Assembly: GCF_035582795.1 (NCBI RefSeq)
Contig: NC_134365.1
Span: 138,783,077-138,847,076 of the forward strand
Length of the DNA: 64,000 nt
From: Mycteria americana
Lineage: Eukaryota; Chordata; Aves; Ciconiiformes; Ciconiidae
Direction: 5' to 3'
A program made the translations under genes and the position numbers. How positions within the stretch are numbered: position 1 is the first letter of the stretch; each line of letters opens with the position of its first letter. Shown here piece by piece: positions 1-8,840 of this stretch. A model generated the notes under the pieces. That model was not told where the DNA came from. It searched no databases and saw nothing but the letters and a program-made list of their open reading frames with translations.

Positions 1-2192
1 CTTGCTGAACATGATATCCAAGATAACAAGAATCAGTCTTAAAAGAAGAGATCTTTATTTTAAAAATACAGGCTCTCCAATCTATCTTACGTATGCTATA
101 AATGAAGGATAAAATTATACTAATGTAAGATACTTGACACTTTATTTACTTTTTCATCTCTCCTAACTGGAGAATGGATCTATATGGGTGACTAGTGTGT
201 TCTGCTTTTTTATTTTGAATCATATGCTCATGCATTTGCAAAAATTCAGTGTCTGGACTGCAAATAGGAGGAAAATGCTTATGTTTAGAATAGCTGCTTG
301 GAATTTTTTTTTTTTTTATGTTTATTAGTCTAGGGAATGAGATGATAAACTGATTATCCAAAACCAAAATATAGTATCAAGCTTCATCTCATTGTTATTT
401 TTCAAGTTCCTCTGTTGCATTCTCATCCTGGTTGGACTTTCCTGGAGGGCCCTCACTCATCTGACCAGAGTGGCTTGTGCTTTTTTATTTCTGAATGTCA
501 CATTGCTGGCAGGTCTAATGTGTTTGGCTTTCTGTGAAGACAGAAGGACGTGAAGCGTGTTTCCATGATGCCAGCAGACCTGAAGCCACACCTTCCTTCC
601 AAAACCACCCCTCACAGAGCTGATGGAGGACGTTGTGTCTTAGTCCCATTTCTGTCACCTACCAGTGAAGAACCTGCAGTGTTGCACCAGCCTCCATCGC
701 TCCCACAGCACAGGACGCCCATCCTCTGCAGCCTGTTGGCACGATGCTGCTGCACCGCTGGGCACACCGAGCGGGTTACACCGCTGCTGAGTTACTGAGT
801 CATTCCCATCTTTTCTCCAACACGTTACATTTTTTGCCACAAATCACAACTCTGAGTATAGGCATTTGCTAGAACTGGACTGTGCAAAGCATGAAGAGCA
901 GTACAGAAGCAATAAAACATAGTGTGTGCAGGGGGAAAAAACCCAACACAAAACCCAAACCAGCATTTTGAAAAGTATATTGGTAGAAAACTAAAGCTGG
1001 GTAGCCCATTATGAGAGAATTTAACTCATCTTTATGATACAGTTTATGTCTTAGGCACCCTTCATGTTTACAGAGCAGAATTAAAACCCTCTGTAGTAAG
1101 TTACGAGCTTGTGCATATTGACAGAGGTGAAAAAATGAGAACTAAAATGAAATCAGCTGGCTGTTACTCAGCCTCCATGGCCCAACTGGATCAGGAAAAG
1201 TGTTAAAATGAGTCCTGCAATTTTCCTTCCCAGCTCTTTGAGTTTGATTTTCAGTTTGCAAAAAAAGGCACCTGAGAATGTTCTTAAACGCTCTCTGTGC
1301 CTCCCATCAAAGGAGTTTTCTACTTTGGAAAAAGAGAGTGAGCCTTGTCTCAAAATGTACTTTTGCCAGGAATTCTGTCCTGATTAGGCTGCCTTGGAGC
1401 ACTTTCTTGGGTGGGTGCCATACTGAAGTTATTGGATGGCAGCCATGTGTTCAACACTCTTAAAATAAAGTCTATTCCCTTAATTTGCAACTCAACATAA
1501 AACTTAGGTTAAGTCTATTGATACCACTGGAGGGTGGGGCTAACATACATATGTATGCAATTATTTTCAGGATATTGCAATGAGTACATATATGCTCCCA
1601 CAGAAGTTGCTCTGAAGTTGAATACTAATGTTCCTTGGGTATGCATTTTGCCCCTGTCTGGTTTCTTTATTTGCAAACTATTCCACATTCGAATCTCCCC
1701 ACTGTTACTAATGAAAATGTTGGATAATCCATACATTTGAGTCAGCTCCTCCTAAAGACACTAGGCTGGCCTCTCCAACCCACACGATCCTACCCCACAA
1801 CAGGAACTTAGCAAAGCACTTCAGTAAATGTTTATATCCAAGCCTGCTAGACTGAGCCCATTATCTCTGACCAAACTCAAGTGCATTTTTGAGCCTAAAT
1901 GTTTTAGAATGAGGCATGTGGAAGAATGCCTTCACCAGGATCATTTTATCATGACTCACATAGCAGGAGGTAAGACTTTTCTCTCCCTCACTTGAAGAAA
2001 GGGTTGTCAGCATTTCTCATCCACATTTCACAGATCCATCGAGGAGGATGAAACGAGGTGGGCTGCGCATGGAAGGAAAGGTCATACCGACTTGTATTTT
2101 CTCTGTATAACAGCCATCCGTTTTCAGAGATGTTTACTCTTTCACTCACAAGCTTTCCGCTCTGTGTAATGCTTTACTCCACGCTCTTTCAG

Positions 2193-2270
2193 ACCTCATA
2201 TTATCTCCTACATGGTTCCCTACCAGGTGTGGATTACCTGCTTGGCATGCAGAGAGAAAAAGGCACGGAA
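2193..2270 (+). other. Candidate spliced exon of unknown gene (78 nt)
   Basis: A strong pyrimidine-rich acceptor (CACGCTCTTTCAG, ending at 2192) is followed by 78 bases that stay open in one frame (beginning TSYYLLHGSLPG and ending REKGTE). It ends at a near-consensus donor GAA|GTAAGT at 2271. The length is a multiple of three, so inclusion would keep frame. Against it, I recognise no protein family, it lies 5 kb upstream of the CpG island, and isolated decoy exons of this quality occur by chance in long vertebrate sequence. It could be a cassette exon of an upstream promoter isoform or simply a pseudo-exon. Confidence 0.15.
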
Positions 2271-5194
2271 GTAAGTGTGTGTATCAAGAATAAAAACAGC
2301 TAATACCATTCTCTTCCCTCTGGTCTCCCCCCAGACCCGGACCTCTCATGGACACTCACAGAATATCCACGCACATAAGTGCAAAATACTGTGCTTAGGG
2401 TAAGGTCCCGCACGTAGAGCTAAGTGAAAGATGGTTCTTTAGTTACCAGAGGTCCTAATCTAAACATTAAGCCTTCATTTTCAATTAAATCCTCTAATTA
2501 TTTTTTCTGTACCTTTAAAATCACAAAGTGACATTGGTTATTCCACAAGTGACTTGGGGTATATGAAACAGAGATGAGTCTATCTTTTAACACTGAAGAT
2601 GTATTTAGTACTCCGTAATTAACACCAAAATGGTAATCACTAATTTTCGGATAAAATGAACTATGGTTCATTGGGAAAAATTATGCATTCTGTTGAATAT
2701 ATAATTATATCTATTCTAAAGCAATCACTGCTCATATTTACATATTGAGAAACGGTGCTGGAAATATGACCTACTTGGTAATAAGAAACAGTTTTGATTT
2801 TGAAGAATATTTATTTCTTACACTATCGTACCTGAATGTTAAATTCCAGGAGGATTATCTACATGCTGGCTATATCAAATTACTTCTCATTTTTTATCTT
2901 TTCCTTTCTCTCTTTTCCCCCGGACTACACAGTACCAATGATCTGAACAATTTTGTTCAGCATTTTGCTGGATGAACTTTGCAAACAGCTCTCTGCAGTG
3001 AGCTTTAAGAAGGGGTTTTGGTGGCAGGAGTTGGAGTCTAAAGCGGATCAGCTTCACATAAAAGGTACAAACGACATAGGAGAGCGTGAGTCATTCCCCT
3101 TAATCTACACCAGGATGCTGAGTTCAAAACATGAAAAGGTCACCTCTTCTTTGCACGCAGATGACAGTATAAAGTGATCCAATTGTCATCTTATTTCTCT
3201 TTAACATCCGTGGCCTCTGTAATGCCACTTTGAACAGGAGATCACATGGGAGAGAAAAACCCCAGCATGCCTCGACTGTACGTGGAATCAGAGAAGCTCA
3301 AGACAGAGAGGATGGATGAACCCCCTTGAGAAAGGCCACAGAGAACACTCACTACAACTAAAATCAGATTTTATCACTTCTGATTCCCTTAAATCTAAAA
3401 TACACTCGTGTTAACATTCAAAAGGAGGCTGTTTTATGAGTCCCTGATTTTATAAGGTTTTGGAGATTTGCAGGATTTTTGCAAAATCAAGCGTAGGAGT
3501 GGCACCCTAAACACTCACTCTAATCCTCTGGAAACTGGCAATGACTGCTACCCGCTGGCACTGCCTGTGTAGTAGTCAGAAGAAGTAATATTTACAATTA
3601 ACCATTGGCTTCACTATTAGCAGAGGAAGCCATGGGACGGGGTGTCACAAGCAGCCAACGGTAGGACACGGTGTGAGCTGAGAACCCACCGAAGCAGGCA
3701 TCCCACTAGAACATGTTTTTATTAAACCACTGTCTTTAATGTGACTAAATGTTTAGTCAAAGCTAAAACATTAAGTGGAAACATACTGCCTTTGATTCTC
3801 TTTTTAATTGGGAAGGTTTCCGTATCTAGGGCAATCTGTCTAGTTAGTCTGAGGAAAGACGGTAGGAGTGGAAAACAGAGACAAGCAAACAGGTAGCAGC
3901 AGCTACAACGTTCCATCCACAAGAAAATAGGGATTTGTTTCAGAGCTAGGATGTTCTCCACTGAAGAAGTGGGGAAACAGATGGAGCCTGGTAAATTAAA
4001 AGAAAAAAAAAAGAAGAAGAATTATATGCAACCAGCCTTCACTTGCTCTCGAAATCTGTTTCACCACTGATTGCTGGAAATGGTCAAATACGGTAAAATA
4101 CAGCGTCTCAGACTGATGCCATGCCCTCAGTTACAAATGATGAGACCCCCCCCTTCCATCTTACCTCTCCTTGACTGATCTTGAGATTGAAGTTAAATTT
4201 TCTTCTGCAAATCAGTTGGCCTCTTTAAAACATCTCCAGAGAAGAACACACTGCTCCAGACTAGGTTAGGAGATACACCGAGCATATTGCTACGGGGAGT
4301 GAAGGTGTTTCTTGAAACACCTAGTATCATCACACTAGTATTAGGTAATGCTACAAATAGAGGAATGTTTGCAGGTGGTTACCCAAGCTATGGAAAAGGT
4401 TTCAAACACCCAGTGTAGACAATGAATGACATTAATCAATGCAGAACTCTAACCTTCACCTTCTCTTTTATAGATCAAATCTGCAATGGCACCGGGTCAT
4501 TTTATAATCCCTTGATGCCAAGATTGTCTGGATCAGTCTGGCTTCCAGCGTAATTTACAGCAGGCCTTTAGCCCTACCTTACGGCTACCAGCTATAGCAC
4601 CCAAGGAGCCATTCAGCTACTGAGACTCGCTGAGATGCTGTGCACTCCAGCCTTTCTCCTTTCCGCTATGTACTAGATGAAAGAGTGAGAGCATGGACCA
4701 GAACCCAGTCATAAGCCTTTCCCAACCAGGGAAGTGCCTGTTTCTACAGTCATCTTAGTTCTGAAATGAAATCCGTTAGTTTCTATTCCTAGTAGAAATT
4801 CCAGCTAAGTATTCCTGCCTTCTTGACCTCATTTGAGTATTGTAATGTAGTTTTGCTTAAGGAACCAGAACTTCTGACATCAGCCCTGTCAACTTCTCTC
4901 TCCACTTGTTGGAGACTCGGTATCTCTGCGAGTGGAAATGCCCATTGACTGCTGAGCCATAACCGATATTTGAACAGATGTTCTTTGCTTTACTCTTTGG
5001 AGAGAAAAATGACCAACATTTCTGAGGATGACAGAAAGCTAATAAAGGACAGCGAGTCTCTTCTCTCACTGCATCCGTGTTAATATGGACAACTGCTTCT
5101 CCACTACCATAGGAATGTCTACCCCATACTTCGGTACAAGTATGTAAGCCCAATCCGGACAGCACTGACCATGTTGACCAACTTCCCTTGAGCA

Positions 5195-5275
5195 ACTAGT
5201 CCCATGGATTTCAATGGTGCAAAGTTCCCCGTAAGTGCAACCACAGTCAGAATCAGGGACATATTTTTCAGCTGA
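5195..5275. repeat. Possible ancient amniote interspersed repeat fragment
   Basis: The segment contains a phrase close to CCCATGGATTTCAATGG, followed by GTAAGTGCAA and CAGAATCAGGGA. Phrases of this type (cattgacttcaatgg, then cagaatcaggcc) recur in old, diverged interspersed repeats of turtles, crocodilians and birds. The match is from memory of the motif and not from a database alignment, and the element family and ends are not determined. Confidence 0.3.
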
Positions 5276-5619
5276 TCCTAATATTAATCAAGTAGTATGC
5301 TGCAAGAGCTTCACAGACTATAACTAAAGAATTTATTTTAAAAAATAAAATTAATTTATACCCTCACCAGCACATAGTGCTGCACACAGCGGGGTGCTCT
5401 TACCATTTGCCTTCAGCTCCCGCCATATTTCAGTGCTATTTAGTGCCACTCTAGTTAAGGGTCATGTGCTATTTCCATAATTAATCTCATTTTTCAAAGG
5501 TGCATAGCTCATCTACTTTAATTCTCAGTGGGGACTGGAAGCAGATGCTAGTGATCAGCTTTGGTATGATTTTTTTTTCCTATCTTTACAAAATGCCTTA
5601 CTCAATCAATCCACTTACT

Positions 5620-5690
5620 ACATCTTAGAGAAGAGGCATTTACTCCCTGATCCCGCAGTGCTTGCATGGTGTTGGGCCCTTAGTCCTTAC
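5620..5690. repeat. Possible ancient amniote repeat fragment
   Basis: The words TACTCCCTGATCCCGCAGTGC and then GTGTTGGGCCC resemble the 'cctgatcctgcaaggtgc' segment found in old amniote interspersed repeats. It lies about 400 bases from the similar-looking fragment at 5195-5275, so both may belong to one decayed insertion. The family is unknown and the boundaries are rough. Confidence 0.25.
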
Positions 5691-7025
5691 TGGAAGAATG
5701 TATGTATTTCTTAATCAATGCGAAAGCCTCAGATGATCTTGGCCCGAGAGACTGGGATTTTTCTTTTAATTGGAAACAAACCACAGCTTTAACATTGCAA
5801 CTTTGTACGTGAGCGCAGACACACACTACTTTGGGAGCAGGGGCCTGAAATTGCGAAGTACGAACTCATTTCCCTGAAAATTAGTGTTCACACTTTTGTC
5901 GCTCCTTTGCCTCCGTGTTTTATTAATATGTTCTTAAGCAATCGATCTCATTTAGAGGGGAATCATATGGTTACATAATTTCATAGATCAATTTGTTAAT
6001 CATCATGAGAGAAGATGAAATATATCCTTATACTTCACGTAAGTAACAGAAAAGTAGGATATTATTATTGTGACAAAGGCAAAGGAAATGCATGCCAAGT
6101 ACCCAATTAATGTAAATCAGAACAATCTGATTGACATTAGTCACTGTAGATGCATTTATTCTGACTAAAGAGCTGGCCTTTGCATCTGAAGCAATCAAAT
6201 CGCTCTGGTGCTAAAAGTCCAACTGAGAAAAGCAACTGAACTGAAAAAGCCGACTTTGCCACTCTCTTCCATACCCATCGTCTGCATCTGTGAAGGCTTA
6301 CTCCTGTGCGACACAGTTATTTTTGCCTCCAACCTGGCTAGGTATGGAGGGGTTTTACTGGTGAGCTCCTGGTGGAGAAACCACCCGTACGCCCCCAAAC
6401 CACCCGGTCTGTTACTTAGGGGTCCCCTTCACTGGTTTTCCCAAACACTAAGATACGTTTCTCACAGTGTTTAAAGAAATGAAAAAGTCACTGCAAGCAC
6501 AGTCACGCACGGTTGTGTGGCTGGAACATAATTCCAGCGGCAGCTCCCGCAGTGCCATGTAACGCTGTGAAGTGGCATTCCTGGCTTCAGAAGGGGCTGT
6601 GAAGATAAGAATCACACTGTTGAACACGGGTATAGGTATTAATGAAATAATGTTATGTTTGGGCGCACGGTGCCCTTGCCACAGAGAAACACCGAGAAGC
6701 CAGATGCCTCTGAAGGTCAAGGGTGCCCTTAGCCCCGTTTCCAGGCAAGCACCTGAAGCGGAGAGGGACAGGGGTCCCGCCTGGCCCCGGGGTGCTCGTT
6801 CCTGGGAGCCTTCTGGGGACGAACGATAACTCGCTGGAGGAAAACAGGGGCCAACGTAGGAAAGCAAGCCCTAGTTTCAGGGACGCCCGGCAGCAGGGCC
6901 CGGGCGGGAGGCAGCAGCCCCGGCCCCGCGGCCGGGCGGAGGCGGGGAGGGCGGCGCGGCTGCCCGCCGCCGGGGGTGCCCCCGCCGGGCCGCGGGGCGG
7001 CGCTCCGCCACCCCTGCCCCGCGGC

Positions 7026-7064
7026 GGGCCGGGCCGGGCCGGGCCGGGCGGGCCGGGCCGGGGG
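7026..7064. repeat. GGGCC pentamer repeat tract in the promoter
   Basis: Four uninterrupted GGGCC units run from 7026 to 7045. After a GGGC interruption come two more units and a G-run. The tract lies about 230 bases upstream of the putative start codon, probably in the 5' untranslated region or core promoter. G-rich transcripts of this kind can form G-quadruplex or R-loop structures; that is family knowledge and has not been tested here. Length may vary between individuals and is prone to assembly error. Confidence 0.85.
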
Positions 7065-7198
7065 CCCCTCGGGCGGCGCAGGCAGGCGGGGCCGTCCCCG
7101 CCCCTCTCGCCGCGCCGCAGCCGCCGGAGGCGAGCGGAGCCCGCCAGTGTGCGAGCTGCCGCCGCTGCCCGCCGCCGCGCCTCTCGCCCAGCCCGGCG

Positions 7199-7219
7199 CA
7201 GCCCAGCCCAGCCCAGCCC
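7199..7219. repeat. CAGCC pentamer tandem repeat
   Basis: About four tandem CAGCC units occur just upstream of the putative initiator ATG, with another CAGCC copy at 7189-7193. They probably lie in the 5' untranslated region of the putative first exon. Confidence 0.75.
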
Positions 7220-7286
7220 GGCGAGGCACGGCAGAGCGAGCCCCTGCCCTGCTCCCCCCGCAGCGCCCGGGCGACGAGAGCCAGCC

Positions 7287-7290
7287 ATGG
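7287..7290 (+). CDS. Putative start codon and first coding exon (partial, unknown gene)
   Basis: ATG at 7287 has G at -3 and G at +4, an optimal Kozak setting, and is the first ATG after the one at 6704, so the presumed 5' leader has no upstream start. One base later comes TGG|GTAAGC, a good U2-type donor with GT at 7291. The simplest reading is a first exon made almost entirely of 5' untranslated sequence that contributes ATGG to the protein and ends in phase 1. Vertebrate genes with such minimal first coding exons and very long first introns are well known. No downstream exon is secure, so product and symbol are left blank. Reading through the donor gives MGKRAGLRG and further GC-driven residues, which I take to be intron translation. 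Confidence 0.45.
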
Positions 7291-7895
7291 GTAAGCGAGC
7301 CGGGCTGCGGGGCAGCCCCCGCTCCGGGGCCGCAGGGGGAGCCGCGGCTGCGGGGAGGGTGGGAGCGGGGGCAGGTGCGGGGCAGCCCCGGGGGTCGCGG
7401 CGGCCCCGGCCCGGCCTCTTCCCGCGCGGCGGGGCGGGGAGCAGTAGCCTGCCGAGCCCCCCGGCGGAGCGGGCCGGGGGCGGCCGCCCCTCAGCCCCCC
7501 TCGCCCCGCTGGGGCCGGGCCGCTGCCACGGAAACTCGGCGGGAGCGGGGGCGGGCGCGGGGGGCTCCTGGCCGGCGGGTAGAGCCGGCGGGGCAACGGG
7601 ACCTCGCCAGCCGGAGAGCGCTCCCTTCCTTTAAACGAATTATTGGTAATAATACTACAGACTCCTGGAGCTCTAGTTTCTTGGAGGCCGTTGTACGCAG
7701 CCGGCCCGGAGCGTGTCTTCTCCCCCGATCGCGCTGAAGCTGAGGCAGCGGCGTGGTCGGGGGCTGCGCCGCATGCCGGGGGCAGGGGCGGCCCTTGGGG
7801 CCGGGCCGGGCCGGAGCGCCGCAGGGCGCGGGGAGCGCGGCGGCCGCGGGCGGCCCCGGGTCTCCCCGCGGGGCTTGGTGCCGCCGCCCGGCGCT
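7291..7895 (+). other. GC-rich start of putative intron 1
   Basis: This stretch follows the candidate donor and continues the CpG island. It is very GC-rich apart from a short AT-rich patch around 7630-7665. It carries open frames on both strands but none with recognisable protein features. It may contain intronic promoter elements or alternative transcription starts; no specific site can be assigned. Confidence 0.5.
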
Positions 7896-7987
7896 GGGGA
7901 GTGACTCGGTCTCGCCCCGGCTTCCCCTCGGGGGAAGCCGGGGAGTGACTCGGTCTCGCCCCGGCTTCCCCTCGGGGGAAGCCGGGG
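7896..7987. repeat. Tandem 44-bp repeat with internal perfect hairpins
   Basis: Two copies of a 44-bp unit (7896-7943 and 7940-7987, sharing a few bases at the join) are identical over the overlap. Each unit contains a perfect inverted repeat with 13-bp arms, CCCCGGCTTCCCC and its complement, separated by three bases (TCG). The arms are at 7915-7927/7931-7943 and 7959-7971/7975-7987. It lies about 600 bases downstream of the putative first-exon donor, still inside the CpG island. The identity of the copies suggests a recent duplication or an assembly duplication. Confidence 0.9.
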
Positions 7988-8459
7988 CGGGGGTCCCGCT
8001 CAGCCCCTCTGCGCCAAAGGCGGGTCGGCTGGGGTGCGCTTCAGGGGGTGAAGCGTGGTTCGGGAGAGGAGGAACAGACTCGGGGGACGGGGGGAGAGTG
8101 GACGTGCCTTTTCGAGGTGGGAAGTGCGCCTGTGTGCCGGGCGTAACGCGTTTCGGCGTGAGCGTTAGGGAGTCCTGTGGGCCACTGGGATAACGTGGTG
8201 CGCTCTTCCCTCTTGTAGCGTGGGGTCTGCACGGCGGAGGGAATTGGGCGTCGATGGAAAGCGGCGGCTTCTGTTCCCAAACTTGTGGGGAGGGAGGCAC
8301 TTGCGTGCGTGCGTTAGCGTGAGCTGAAGCGAGGCCCTGCGAGGATTCCCTGGTGATAACCAGGGAAGGATTCGTCGTGCCCATGGGTCACTCGGTAGTC
8401 AACACACACGTTCAGCGTTTGCATCCTTCTAGCACGGGCCTTTTAGCATAGGCTGCTTC

Positions 8460-8840
8460 CTGCGAGCTTTCCTTTCAACCAACTATAGATCCAAATTAAT
8501 TAAGCAGTAATGAAAGTTATGAGGTTTGGAAAAAAGAAAAAAAAAAAGAAAAATACAGCTGTATCTTTGGTCCAGTTTGCCAGTGGCATATTACTGCTTA
8601 GAGGTTGCAGCTGCTAAAGCAGAGCTATCAGTGCATGCCTGTGTGTTAATATGCACATACTGATGCTGGCACTGTCTCTGGTTTTAATTAAGAAGAAGAA
8701 AAAAAGGAATTAATTACTCAGCCAAAGCCAAAGGAAGCTGACAGAATTCCTATGGTTGCTACTTTGTTAAATTAATTCGCATCACCTAATTCCTTAATTT
8801 CTAAATGTTTATTAACTGGTTTGTTCCCTAGCTTAGTGAA
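8460..8840. promoter_or_regulatory. AT-rich block with clustered TAAT/TTAATTA motifs, possible enhancer
   Basis: Immediately downstream of the CpG island the composition swings to AT-rich. Many homeodomain-type core words occur: AATTAATTAAGCAGTAATGA near 8494, TTTTAATTAAG near 8681, GGAATTAATTACTC near 8706, AAATTAATTCG near 8769, and CCTAATTCCTTAATTT near 8786. Homeodomain proteins bind TAAT cores, and clusters in the first intron near a promoter are a common enhancer layout. This is inference from motif density only, and AT-rich sequence yields such words by chance. Confidence 0.2.

Larger units (their letters stand above)
1..6700. other. AT-rich flank upstream of the CpG island, no recognised gene
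   Basis: Both strands carry only short open frames (the longest is about 112 codons) without recognisable domains or codon bias. There are homopolymer runs, for example T at 305-317 and C at about 4147-4154, and AT-rich stretches such as 5330-5360. Two places look like worn ancient repeats, and 2193-2270 is a possible exon; these are listed separately. Since the putative gene starts near 7000 and reads rightward, this block is probably intergenic or distal promoter. It could equally be an intron of a neighbouring gene, which the sequence alone does not settle. Confidence 0.6.
6720..8330. promoter_or_regulatory. CpG island promoter
   Basis: About 1.6 kb of very GC-rich sequence with dense CpG sits inside an otherwise AT-rich window. 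It contains many GC-box-like GGGCGG/CCGCCC words, no obvious TATA box, and simple GGGCC and CAGCC repeats. Such islands normally mark TATA-less promoters and first exons of vertebrate genes. A start codon followed at once by a consensus splice donor lies near its centre (7287-7291), which supports rightward transcription. Long open frames on both strands here (up to about 300 codons) are expected, because stop codons are AT-rich and are not evidence of protein. The exact transcription start is not visible, and divergent transcription to the left is possible but unsupported. Confidence 0.9.

Noticed and set aside
6653-7737. Several long overlapping open frames (166-303 codons) on both strands in the CpG island
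   Set aside because: All are Gly/Ala/Arg/Pro-rich and overlap in several frames, and they arise from the lack of AT-rich stop codons in about 80% GC sequence. No domains are visible, and the plus-strand frame crosses the proposed splice donor.
7491-8384. 297-codon minus-strand frame, the second longest in the window
   Set aside because: It covers the tandem hairpin repeat and the GC-rich island, has Pro/Arg/Ser low-complexity composition, and overlaps plus-strand frames. It is best explained by composition.
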